DNA of 56,903 nucleotides, taken from the IMG/VR virus record IMGVR_UViG_3300035670_000254, positions 1-56,903 of that record, one strand, 5' to 3'. The DNA is from a virus. Each line of letters begins with the position of its first letter. Positions within the stretch are counted from its first letter, which is position 1. This document shows positions 50,801 through 56,903 of this stretch, piece by piece. The notes under the pieces are model-generated. The model ran no database searches, was not told where the DNA came from, and worked only from the letters and a program-made list of their open reading frames with translations. A program made the translations under genes and the position numbers.

Positions 50801-51082
50801 ATGGATATTAAAACTTTTATCATCTTCGCCGCCGAAGTGATTTCCGAAAACATGAACTATTTGGCGGACGCCGAAGGTTCGGAAATCCAAACTACCTTGG
50901 AACAAAACCAAGAGCTGATGGATGCCGTTAAACGTGCTGTAACGCTCGGAATGGAAAGCGCTGAGCTCATCAGCTTAACTGAGCAGCTGATGCACTGGAA
51001 CGTTGTAGCGTGGGCCGACAGCGCAGAGTTTAAACTCCACATTATGGCAACTGATTATTTCAATGAAGTGGAAGGTGTATAA
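50801..51082 (+). CDS. 93-residue acidic protein, unrecognised
   Basis: An acidic, helical protein (EVISENMNYLADAEGSEIQ). It starts 17 bases after the inverted repeat and overlaps the next start as TAATG. No domain recognised; acidic small early proteins often mimic DNA or bind host proteins, but no evidence is at hand. Confidence 0.6.
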   Translation: MDIKTFIIFAAEVISENMNYLADAEGSEIQTTLEQNQELMDAVKRAVTLGMESAELISLTEQLMHWNVVAWADSAEFKLHIMATDYFNEVEGV

Positions 51083-51345
51083 TGAGCAGAGTCATACTTA
51101 CCAAGGTGATGGCTGCATCAGCTACTAAACCAGTGCGTGTTAAAGCGCAGTCAGTTAGCGCGCAAGCTGAAGTGAAGTGGAATCACGATTTAACTGATGC
51201 TGCTAACTATCGCTATGCTGCTAATCACCTGGTGCAACAGATTAATGCAGAGCCGTACAATGCGCGCAATGGTATCAAGTGGGAAATAGTAGCAGGCGGA
51301 TTGATGCCGGACGGTAATACATACGCATTCATCATCTCCGACTGA
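51082..51345 (+). CDS. 87-residue protein, unrecognised
   Basis: Basic N-terminal half (TKPVRVKAQSVSAQAEVKW), and a beta-like C-terminal half (IKWEIVAGGLMPDGNTYAFIISD). Coupled to the upstream gene. No family recognised. Confidence 0.6.
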   Translation: MSRVILTKVMAASATKPVRVKAQSVSAQAEVKWNHDLTDAANYRYAANHLVQQINAEPYNARNGIKWEIVAGGLMPDGNTYAFIISD

Positions 51346-51675
51346 AACAATCAAATCAGAAATGGTTAGCTGGGCGGTCATTGCTCGGCTAACCATAAGC
51401 AAGGCAACGATACCATCGGTCATAGTACCCGACCGCAATCATTTCGGGCCTCATAGTGTACCGGGTCCGGTGTCAATCGGGATAGTATCTTGGTCCTAAA
51501 ATATCAGCAGTCAGTACCCGTCCACCCTTATTTTGTGCCACCTGTTTTCATTCAGACTGTATATAGGGTTTTTAGAGTTAAAATCTAGACTGATCACATT
51601 TACTCCTGTATACTGTTTTTATTGTAAGTAACCCCGCTTACATCAATCCACCACCCAATACTAGTGGAGCATCAA
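51346..51675. other. Structured intergenic region
   Basis: This 330-base region holds no supported gene. A perfect 9-bp stem, ATGGTTAGC (51362-51370) with GCTAACCAT (51388-51396), is followed by small palindromes CGATACCATCG (51408-51418) and ACCGGGTCCGGT (51460-51471). A promoter lies at 51586-51614. A short noncoding RNA or binding sites for a regulator are possible. Confidence 0.55.
51586..51614 (+). promoter_or_regulatory. Promoter TAGACT-17-TATACT
   Basis: TAGACT at 51586-51591 and TATACT at 51609-51614, spacing 17, similar to the TTGACT/TATACT class of the minus strand. It drives the genes from 51676. Confidence 0.65.
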
Positions 51676-51876
51676 ATGAAACAGAAAGTCTTTACCCCTT
51701 CCTACAAGGTTTCGCGTCACGGTAACGGTTTGTACTCCGTTTACATGTCGGGCTATAACCCCATCTATATCACTCGCGTAGAACATGGCTCTCGTAACCT
51801 CTATCACGTGAACTCAAAGTGTCCGTTGTTCCCTACGCTGCGCGATGCTGTCATGCACATTGTGTTTGGAGGATAA
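51676..51876 (+). CDS. 66-residue protein, unrecognised
   Basis: A basic small protein (KQKVFTPSYKVSRHGNGLYSVYMSGYNP). The ATG at 51676 follows GTGGAG; an upstream GTG is less likely. Its last codons contain the GGAGG site for the next gene. Confidence 0.6.
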   Translation: MKQKVFTPSYKVSRHGNGLYSVYMSGYNPIYITRVEHGSRNLYHVNSKCPLFPTLRDAVMHIVFGG

Positions 51877-51877
51877 T

Positions 51878-52153
51878 GTGGATACCAAATTAACCGATGT
51901 AATGGATGCCAATAAAGGCTTCATCTTTGTTAACTCTAAAGGTCAGTATGCAGTTACTAGTCTGTCGGGCGGTTTCGGTCCTACCCGCGAAATTATCAAT
52001 TGGACGGTAGATATCAACTCCGCGACTGTTTTCCCGCACGAAGCTATGGCATGTCGTAAATTTGAGGTGCTGGCGAAATGCCAGAGTCTTAAAGTGGTCG
52101 TTAAACGCGAAGTTCTAGTGCATAACTGGAACAATGAAATGGAAGGTTCCTAA
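51878..52153 (+). CDS. 91-residue protein with GTG start, unrecognised
   Basis: The GTG at 51878 follows GGAGGATAAT, one base after the upstream stop. The product begins MDTKLTDVMDANKGFIFVNSKG and looks beta-rich. The stop overlaps the next ATG (TAATG). No function recognised. Confidence 0.6.
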   Translation: MDTKLTDVMDANKGFIFVNSKGQYAVTSLSGGFGPTREIINWTVDINSATVFPHEAMACRKFEVLAKCQSLKVVVKREVLVHNWNNEMEGS

Positions 52154-52560
52154 TGACTTTTAAAGCTAAACGTGATCACCGCCCGCTTGAAGAGCGCCCG
52201 GCGTACATACAATTCGAAGCAAAATTCCATCAAGCGCTGTGTAAAGCGCTTCTTCAGTGCTCAAATATGGGCAACAAAAAGCGTCAGGGTTATGTTATGG
52301 GCGCTTTCCGTGAAGTTATGGCCGAATTTCACGTTTCCACTAAACAAAAGGCCAATATGTGTGTCGAATTGACGGAGGAAGAGGCCAATTTTGCTTATGC
52401 TCTGGCTAACGACCTCACAAAAGCTTATCAGGATGCCTTAATCACACTTACATCTGACGCTGAGCGCGAGCGTTACGTAAATGCGGCCCGGGTTATGTCG
52501 GGTTTGAAGGTGAAATTCATGGTCCGACGTCTTATGGGGATAGATAATGAAGTATCTTGA
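52153..52560 (+). CDS. 135-residue helical protein, unrecognised
   Basis: A helical, basic-to-neutral protein (RPAYIQFEAKFHQALCKALLQCSNMGNKKRQGY; ELTEEEANFAYALANDLTKAYQDAL). It is coupled to genes on both sides (overlap of 14 bases with the next). No family recognised. Confidence 0.6.
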   Translation: MTFKAKRDHRPLEERPAYIQFEAKFHQALCKALLQCSNMGNKKRQGYVMGAFREVMAEFHVSTKQKANMCVELTEEEANFAYALANDLTKAYQDALITLTSDAERERYVNAARVMSGLKVKFMVRRLMGIDNEVS

Positions 52561-52846
52561 CTATAAAGCTCACCTTCAGTCGCAGGGCTGGGTTGTTGCC
52601 GCGCGTTATGTCGGGACAGGCGAAGAGAGTATGTGCGATATGACGCACCCTGACTGCAAATATTGGATAACTGTTAGCGTCAAAGGCGGCGAAGTAGTTG
52701 CCAGCGCCAGCATTACTCTCCGCGGCTTTATTAACATTATCTCTACGGGCGATTTTGGTTCACCCTGGAACAATAAAGCCTTCTTTACTCAAGTTCAAAG
52801 GCTTGAGAAAATCAAACTCGTAATGGGAGACTCGTTAATATTATGA
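52547..52846 (+). CDS. 99-residue protein, unrecognised
   Basis: Mixed alpha/beta protein (DMTHPDCKYWITVSVKGGEVVASASITLRGFI). Start overlaps the upstream gene and the stop overlaps the next by 4 bases. No function recognised. Confidence 0.6.
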   Translation: MKYLDYKAHLQSQGWVVAARYVGTGEESMCDMTHPDCKYWITVSVKGGEVVASASITLRGFINIISTGDFGSPWNNKAFFTQVQRLEKIKLVMGDSLIL

Positions 52847-53367
52847 GTAAACTGACTGATTGGATTGAAGCGCACCGGGACAACCCGGACGACGAGCTGG
52901 CTGTTCGCAACTATACGCTCAATGCTGAAATGTATGAGCGCGAATTTGCCGAAGCTGAAGCTAAAGGCATTGTTGTTGAGTGCAGCGTCTGCGGTTATCC
53001 GGAGAATCCGGAAAGCAGCTTAAACGGCGACGAGTATATCAAGCATAAGGTCTGCTTTATGTGCTGGTTCTGGTTGCATCATGTAGGGCTTAAGAACGGC
53101 CCTACCGCGCGTTCAATTATCGTTAAAGGCGTACACTACGTCGACGCTGGTAATAAGCCTAATGAACGTCATCGTTCTTTCCTGGGCTTTGGCGGCTCGA
53201 AGTGGTGGTATCGTAAGATTGGTGAAACAGACTATGTTGAAACCAATAACATGTGGCATCAGGGCACGATCCCCAAACGGTTCAACATCCCTGACACCCA
53301 CGAGTTCAAACCGTACGAACGTAAAGAGGTAAAACATGGCGGAACGAATCGCCCATTTGAAGGTTAA
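52843..53367 (+). CDS. 174-residue zinc-ribbon-like protein
   Basis: Two Cys pairs, VECSVCGYPE (near residues 47-52) and KVCFMCWFW (near 71-74), make a likely zinc ribbon. The remaining part is rich in Trp and Tyr (GGSKWWYRKIGE) and ends with basic residues. It is not assigned to a family; DNA, RNA or protein binding are possible. Confidence 0.6.
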   Translation: MSKLTDWIEAHRDNPDDELAVRNYTLNAEMYEREFAEAEAKGIVVECSVCGYPENPESSLNGDEYIKHKVCFMCWFWLHHVGLKNGPTARSIIVKGVHYVDAGNKPNERHRSFLGFGGSKWWYRKIGETDYVETNNMWHQGTIPKRFNIPDTHEFKPYERKEVKHGGTNRPFEG

Positions 53368-53542
53368 TATTGACCCGGGAGCGATGAACGATATCAAGAA
53401 GTCTTTGATGAAAGATATTGCTAGCGTCATTGAAGATGCTTACAGCGAGGGATGGGTTGACGGAATTGGTGGCGAGGATATCGACCGCGACTGGAAGAAC
53501 AGCGAAACTAAGAAAAAGCTCGACGAATTTATCAAGAGCTGA
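53336..53542 (+). CDS. 68-residue protein, unrecognised
   Basis: A small helical, acidic protein (MNDIKKSLMKDIASVIEDAYSEGWVDGIGGEDIDRDWKNS) of a type common among phages. It overlaps the upstream gene by 32 bases. A strong terminator follows. Confidence 0.6.
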   Translation: MAERIAHLKVNIDPGAMNDIKKSLMKDIASVIEDAYSEGWVDGIGGEDIDRDWKNSETKKKLDEFIKS

Positions 53543-53550
53543 CTGATTAA

Positions 53551-53576
53551 AGGGTAGACTTCGGTCTGCCCTTTTT
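53551..53576 (+). terminator. Terminator after gene 53336
   Basis: AGGGTAGAC and GTCTGCCCT form a 9-bp stem (one G-U) with a TTCG loop and TTTT. Confidence 0.88.
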
Positions 53577-53584
53577 GCTATACT
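53576..53584 (+). promoter_or_regulatory. Extended -10 promoter directly after the terminator
   Basis: TGCTATACT directly behind the T-run, about 28 bases before the ATG at 53612. It drives the last early group. Confidence 0.55.
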
Positions 53585-53611
53585 GTTTTCAGTCAATAAA
53601 GGAGATTGGAA

Positions 53612-54088
53612 ATGAAAGTTGTCAAAAAGAACGACATTATCGAAGGCTTGCGCAAACTCGGCTTATACGTCGAAGTAGCTAAAACCAAAGTTAAAGAATG
53701 GGAACGTATTCACGTTCACGTCGTGGTTCGCGAGACCACAAAGGAAGGCTGTCCTCTGATGCGTTACATCTGCAAAATCAGCCTTCACCATGGTTTGCTT
53801 AACACCTACACCTTCAAAGGTCTGCCTGACTATTACTGCTATGCAATTCGCCTGATGTTAGAAAAGGCCGTGATACTTAACCACATTAACTATCTGGCAC
53901 TCGGCGTGAAAGCTTACAACAATACGCTTGAGCTGAAAGAACGCGCTGACGCAGAGACCGACAAAAAGCTCAAGCACAAGGCAACACTTCATTATCATTG
54001 GGAGAAGAAAAAGAGATTTACTTCGTTGTTCACCGAGCGCTATTATGGCGGCGTCACTCCTAAAGGGAATACCCGATATGATATCTAA
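53612..54088 (+). CDS. 158-residue basic protein, unrecognised
   Basis: A Lys-rich protein (VEVAKTKVKEWERIHVHVVVRETTKEG; TDKKLKHKATLHYHWEKKKRFTSLF). The ATG at 53612 is preferred over an upstream TTG as AAAGGAG lies 10 bases before. It overlaps the following gene by 11 bases. No family recognised. Confidence 0.6.
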   Translation: MKVVKKNDIIEGLRKLGLYVEVAKTKVKEWERIHVHVVVRETTKEGCPLMRYICKISLHHGLLNTYTFKGLPDYYCYAIRLMLEKAVILNHINYLALGVKAYNNTLELKERADAETDKKLKHKATLHYHWEKKKRFTSLFTERYYGGVTPKGNTRYDI

Positions 54089-54521
54089 AGAACTGAAGCA
54101 TCAGACGCAGCCCACGCCGATGAGCTGCGTTTGCACCTGCCTGGCTATGCTGATGGACTGTCCTGCACAAGAAGTGATCGATAAGTATCATCGCGATTAC
54201 TTTGAATTGCAGGTGACAGAAGTTCATCACATCCTCTCGCATGAGGGTTTCATTTACAAACAGGGCATGGCGGGCCAGGTTTTGCCGCTCCTTCCCGGGG
54301 CGCTGTATCTGCTCACTGTAGCTAGCCTTAACATCCCCGGTGGCTTGCACCAAGTGCTGGTCGATTATCGCGACGAGGCCCTCCCTGTAGTGCTGGACCC
54401 GGCGAAAGGCTATAAGGGCCGCAAGTATTACACGTTCGACACGATCGAAGCCGACAGCGTAGAGCAAGCTTTCGTGCTTTCCAGCTGGATTATTGACTAC
54501 ACTATCACTGACAGAGGTTAA
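54078..54521 (+). CDS. C39-like papain-fold cysteine peptidase
   Basis: A 147-residue protein that aligns with peptidase family C39: HQTQPTPMSCVCTCLAML has the oxyanion Gln11 six residues before the catalytic Cys17, with Cys21-LAM as in C39; His91 is in GGLHQVLVDY and Asp107 in VVLDPAKG. All triad residues are in the expected order and spacing. The start at 54078 leaves Met1 ten residues before Gln11. A cytoplasmic protease that cuts host or phage proteins, or a catalytic fold for toxin-like action, are possible. It is followed by another hydrolase. Confidence 0.8.
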   Translation: MISKELKHQTQPTPMSCVCTCLAMLMDCPAQEVIDKYHRDYFELQVTEVHHILSHEGFIYKQGMAGQVLPLLPGALYLLTVASLNIPGGLHQVLVDYRDEALPVVLDPAKGYKGRKYYTFDTIEADSVEQAFVLSSWIIDYTITDRG

Positions 54522-54522
54522 T

Positions 54523-55017
54523 ATGACTGCATTGGCATGGGATGGAAAGGTATTAGCTGCTGATACACAGTACGACCAGGGCGGCCACAGAGGTCACAGC
54601 TCTAAACTGAGCGTCATCAATCACCCGATCATTGGTAAAATGATGGTCGCGCTGTGCGGTAGCGTTCGTGGCTCCAGTCTGATGATTGATCAGCTGGAAA
54701 GCAATACGGTTGCGAAAGTGAACGATTATGATGTTACTTGCGTTTACGGTATCGGCGTTGATTCCGGAAAGAATGTTTATAACATCTACGGCGATGGCTA
54801 TTGCGTAATTGAAGATAGACGCAATCGATTCATGGCGAGCGGGTCGTGCTACGAATTTCTTTATGGTGCAATGTTTGCAGGTCTCTCCGCTGGTGAAGCA
54901 ATTGAGCTCGCGATTGAACACCGTACGGACGCAGGCAACATCTGTGAAACGCTGGTTTGGTCTGAAGTCTTCAAAGGCTACGAAAATGAAAGATATCACG
55001 AAGATCCTCCCTACTAA
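54523..55017 (+). CDS. Proteasome/HslV-like Ntn hydrolase
   Basis: A 164-residue protein with MTALAWDGKVLAADTQ at its start: Thr2 would become the N-terminal nucleophile after Met removal, Asp14 is in the AAD motif and Lys28 in SSKLS. The block RFMASGSCYEFLYGAMFAGLSAGEAIELAI (residues 106-135) matches proteasome beta/HslV proteins. No HslU-type ATPase partner was seen. It lies 1 base after the C39-like peptidase and overlaps the next gene by 32 bases. Phage proteins of this kind occur but their targets are unknown. Confidence 0.75.
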   Translation: MTALAWDGKVLAADTQYDQGGHRGHSSKLSVINHPIIGKMMVALCGSVRGSSLMIDQLESNTVAKVNDYDVTCVYGIGVDSGKNVYNIYGDGYCVIEDRRNRFMASGSCYEFLYGAMFAGLSAGEAIELAIEHRTDAGNICETLVWSEVFKGYENERYHEDPPY

Positions 55018-55261
55018 GTTTAAAGAAAGGGCCGAGTTCAACCCTGCTGGCTATTGGAAGCTACCTGGCGAAGTTTACATTACGGATAATGATTCTATCG
55101 TCATATCTATCATTGACAGCGCAATGGACGAAACTCTCGTCATCTTTTGGGATGAAGAGCATCAGAAATGGTTCCATTACACCAACTGCTTTGGTTTGGG
55201 AGTGGGCGATGATATCGATACTGAGCGTGTTCTCCGTGAGTGGCTTGAAGCTTATCCTTAG
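54986..55261 (+). CDS. 91-residue protein, unrecognised
   Basis: A small protein (MKDITKILPTKFKERAEFNP...VIFWDEEHQKWFHYTNCFGLG). It starts inside the Ntn hydrolase gene at 54986 and ends within the i-spanin gene, so it is translated in coupled fashion. No family recognised. Confidence 0.6.
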   Translation: MKDITKILPTKFKERAEFNPAGYWKLPGEVYITDNDSIVISIIDSAMDETLVIFWDEEHQKWFHYTNCFGLGVGDDIDTERVLREWLEAYP

Positions 55262-55802
55262 GAAGGCTTGGCCGTACCTGTTAGCTATTGTGGTCACATT
55301 ACTTGCTGTGTTTTATGTCAAACATCTGTGGCATGAATCAATGCAAGAACGCTACAATGCTGGTGTTAAAGACGGCAAAGAAGCAGTGGCTGACGAATAT
55401 GCCAATAAAGCTGCTCAACTCCGTAATAATTGGGCAATTGACAAAGGTAGGCTCGAATATGAAGCGCAACAACGTATTAACGCGGCAAAAGCTGATGCTG
55501 ATAAGTCTCGTGAGTCTGCTCGCGGCTTGCAGCGAACCCTCGATCAAGTACGAAGCATCGCTGATCGAGCCGGAGTCTCTGTCGGCCCTGGCACGTCAAC
55601 CGCAAAAGCCATCAATCTGCTTGCCGACTTGCTCGAGCAATCAAACGATCGCTCAAGACAATATGCAGAGTTCGCTGATGCAGCTTATGAAGCCGGAAGA
55701 ACCTGTGAAATCCAATACGACGAAATGAGGAATCGAGTCCTTGAACAAACCAATGAACGACGCGCAAATCTTCGCGCAGGTACAGAAAGCCGGAATCAAT
55801 GA
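55209..55802 (+). CDS. Inner-membrane spanin (Rz-like)
   Basis: A 197-residue protein with one N-terminal membrane segment (PYLLAIVVTLLAVFYV) and a periplasmic coiled coil (DKGRLEYEAQQRINAAKADADKSRESARGLQRTLDQV), with a Cys in GRTCEIQ as in DUF2514-type proteins. The start at 55209 follows GGGAG; a TTG at 55245 is the alternative. The o-spanin frame is nested inside, the arrangement known from Rz/Rz1. Spanins fuse inner and outer membranes in the last lysis step. Confidence 0.8.
   Translation: MISILSVFSVSGLKLILRKAWPYLLAIVVTLLAVFYVKHLWHESMQERYNAGVKDGKEAVADEYANKAAQLRNNWAIDKGRLEYEAQQRINAAKADADKSRESARGLQRTLDQVRSIADRAGVSVGPGTSTAKAINLLADLLEQSNDRSRQYAEFADAAYEAGRTCEIQYDEMRNRVLEQTNERRANLRAGTESRNQ
55459..55728 (+). 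CDS. Outer-membrane spanin lipoprotein (Rz1-like), nested
   Basis: An 89-residue lipoprotein encoded in another frame inside the i-spanin gene. The signal MKRNNVLTRQKLMLISLVSL is followed by the lipobox LAAC, and the mature part is Ser/Pro/Gln-rich, as usual for Rz1. AAGGTAGG lies before the ATG at 55459. Fully nested spanins of this kind occur in lambda; the match of partners is convincing. Confidence 0.85.
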   Translation: MKRNNVLTRQKLMLISLVSLLAACSEPSIKYEASLIEPESLSALARQPQKPSICLPTCSSNQTIAQDNMQSSLMQLMKPEEPVKSNTTK

Positions 55803-55950
55803 TCAGTACAAACGTCATCTCGAAACGCTCATCGGAATGCTTGATGACGCGCAAGATAAAGGTGATTCCGAGCTGGCAGGTTTTCTCTTCGCTTTTGCAG
55901 CGACAGCTAACGAGGTTCAAAGAAGGCGCGGTAAAGTTAAGCCACGTTAA
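55741..55950 (+). CDS. 69-residue protein in the lysis cassette
   Basis: A helical protein (AQIFAQVQKAGINDQYKRHLETLIGMLDDAQDKGDSELAGFLFAFAATANEV) overlapping the i-spanin end. The start is uncertain: TTG at 55741 with a distant GAGG, or ATG at 55753 (65 residues). Role unknown. Confidence 0.5.
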   Translation: MNKPMNDAQIFAQVQKAGINDQYKRHLETLIGMLDDAQDKGDSELAGFLFAFAATANEVQRRRGKVKPR

Positions 55951-56011
55951 TTGACCACCTCTTCAAAAGCCTGTAGCCTTACCCTTGTCATTCACGAGAA
56001 GGAGTAGGGCT

Positions 56012-56449
56012 ATGGCTCAATTACCTCGCGGTATCCGCAACAATAACCCTGGTAACATTCGTTGGTCTAACGACCAGTGGAAGGGATTAATTCCTAAAGA
56101 TCAAGCCAGCGATAAATCGTTCTGTGTTTTTCGCTCACCTGAATATGGCATTCGTGCCATGGTTCGCATCATCCGCAATTATACCAAATATGCGGGCATC
56201 CCTGGCGTCGGTAACTCGAAAATCGATACCGTTCGTGAAGTGATTTCACGTTGGGCACCGCCGAACGAGAACAACACCGAAGCCTATATCCAAAGTGTCG
56301 CTAACAAATTGGGTGTTTCGGCTAACGCTCCCATAGATGTTTTCGATAATGCCACTATGGTTGTACTACTGAAGGCAATTATCGCGCATGAGAATGGACA
56401 GCAGCCTTATACTGACGCCCAACTGATGGCTGGCATCAATTTAGCATAA
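56012..56449 (+). CDS. Endolysin candidate (RGIRNNNPGNIR lysozyme-like family)
   Basis: A 145-residue protein with the N-terminal signature LPRGIRNNNPGNIRWSNDQWKGL of the phage PRD1 P5-like 'structural protein/lytic' family. Glu in SPEYGIRAMVR and the late GNSKIDTVREVISRWAPPNENNTEAYIQSVANKLGV block match the soluble lytic fold. It lies between spanins and holin, so it is the probable murein-degrading enzyme. No signal peptide, in agreement with a holin-dependent route. GGAG lies upstream. Confidence 0.8.
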   Translation: MAQLPRGIRNNNPGNIRWSNDQWKGLIPKDQASDKSFCVFRSPEYGIRAMVRIIRNYTKYAGIPGVGNSKIDTVREVISRWAPPNENNTEAYIQSVANKLGVSANAPIDVFDNATMVVLLKAIIAHENGQQPYTDAQLMAGINLA

Positions 56450-56461
56450 GGAAAAATCCAG

Positions 56462-56809
56462 ATGCTTTTTACGCCGGACCCAAAGTGGGATTGGTTGAAG
56501 ATTCTCTTCGTAACCATCCTGGCATTCTTAGGCGGTTCTCTGGGCTACACGATGCGAACGCTTGATGCGAACGAGAAGCTCGTATGGTGGCGAGTTTTTC
56601 TTGAAGGCCTCAGTGCGGTATTTTTCGCGGTCATCACCGGAATGATCTGCATGGAACGCGGCATCTCATTCGGATGGGCAAGCGCCTTAATTGGCGCTAG
56701 TTCATGGATTGGGTCTAGAGCAACATTCATTTTGATCCGGGCGGTGGCATTTAAGAAGTTAGGTATCGATCCGGAGAAGCGTAATGAATCTAATACTACG
56801 CGAGATTAA
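56462..56809 (+). CDS. Holin (phage holin family 3/LydA-like)
   Basis: A 115-residue membrane protein with three to four hydrophobic segments (WLKILFVTILAFLGGSLGYTM, WRVFLEGLSAVFFAVITGMIC, FGWASALIGASSWIGSRATFILI) and a charged C-terminus (KLGIDPEKRNESNTTRD). This matches class-I-like holins of the LydA type. It is encoded directly after the endolysin and overlaps the start of the gene at 56784, which continues at 8-319 on the circle. Confidence 0.8.
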   Translation: MLFTPDPKWDWLKILFVTILAFLGGSLGYTMRTLDANEKLVWWRVFLEGLSAVFFAVITGMICMERGISFGWASALIGASSWIGSRATFILIRAVAFKKLGIDPEKRNESNTTRD

Positions 56810-56903
56810 GGAACTATGGGAAAGGCCACGTTTGCTGATGCAATATGTGGTCTTAAACTTTTTCTTGGTTTCAGTTGGTGTCGCCGCTGTTGTCTATGTC
56901 AAA
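56777..56903. repeat. Right copy of 127-bp terminal direct repeat
   Basis: This is identical to 1-127 and contains the first 40 codons of the gene at 8-319. It marks the circle closure. Confidence 0.95.

Noticed and set aside
55089-55208. Start of the i-spanin far upstream
   Set aside because: This would add 40 residues that lie inside another gene; the start at 55209 has a GGGAG site and keeps a normal membrane anchor.
1-56903. CRISPR array, insertion sequence, integrase or lysogeny repressor
   Set aside because: No regular spaced repeats of CRISPR type, no transposase or recombinase motifs were found; the only attachment-like sequence is the thrW fragment.

Overview
The window is an essentially complete genome of a tailed, long-tailed (siphovirus-type) double-stranded DNA phage of about 56.8 kb. 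The last 127 bases repeat the first 127 exactly, so the sequence closes into a circle; an exact overlap of 127 is what assembly of a circular or circularly permuted genome with a 127-mer graph leaves behind. The gene set (7-deazaguanine synthesis genes, TGT-like DNA transglycosylases, B-family polymerase, AEP primase-helicase, J-type tail tip) resembles the Queuovirinae siphophages of enterobacteria, such as the Seuratvirus/CAjan and Nonagvirus/9g groups. Lambdoid-type tail fibre genes and a fragment that I recognise as the 3' part of enterobacterial thrW tRNA also point to an Escherichia/Salmonella-like host. The taxonomic placement is inference from memory, not from a search. No integrase, lysogeny repressor or complete tRNA gene was seen.

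Layout. (1) 8-22001, plus strand: a membrane protein, terminase, portal, scaffold, capsid protein, an SGNH hydrolase, connectors, tail tube protein, tail chaperones joined by a -1 frameshift, tape measure, tail tip, a J-type receptor-binding protein, then a tail fibre and its chaperone that look prophage-derived. (2) 22002-22629: a scar region with 47 bases of thrW tRNA-like sequence and a coding remnant. (3) 22630-48262, minus strand: a long replication and metabolism block. It holds a B-family DNA polymerase, a clamp-like protein, two TGT/DpdA-like genes, folE-queD-yhhQ-queC-queE, SF2 helicase, Cas4/RecB-like nuclease, a DUF669 protein, a Sak4-like ATPase, ligase, RNase H, dUTPase, a resolvase-like nuclease, primase-helicase and several small genes, and ends in a helix-turn-helix protein. 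(4) 48263-49051: an AT-rich intergenic region with eight GTWACTTTR-type repeats, the best origin candidate. (5) 49052-55261, plus strand: small, mostly unrecognised and probably early genes, including a C39-like cysteine peptidase and a proteasome-like Ntn hydrolase. (6) 55209-56809, plus strand: lysis genes, with nested spanins, endolysin candidate and holin, running into the first gene of the window across the circle junction.

How it fits together. FolE, QueD, QueE and QueC would make preQ0, YhhQ may import a precursor from the host pool, and the TGT-like enzymes would exchange it for guanine in phage DNA to block host restriction. QueC has no fused amidotransferase (Gat) domain, so dPreQ0 rather than deoxyarchaeosine is the predicted product. 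The most interesting points are the second, shorter TGT-like protein directly beside DpdA, the iteron-like origin, the prophage-derived fibre cassette with its attachment-site scar, the double slippery site in the tail chaperones, and hairpins over gene starts in the terminase and capsid region.
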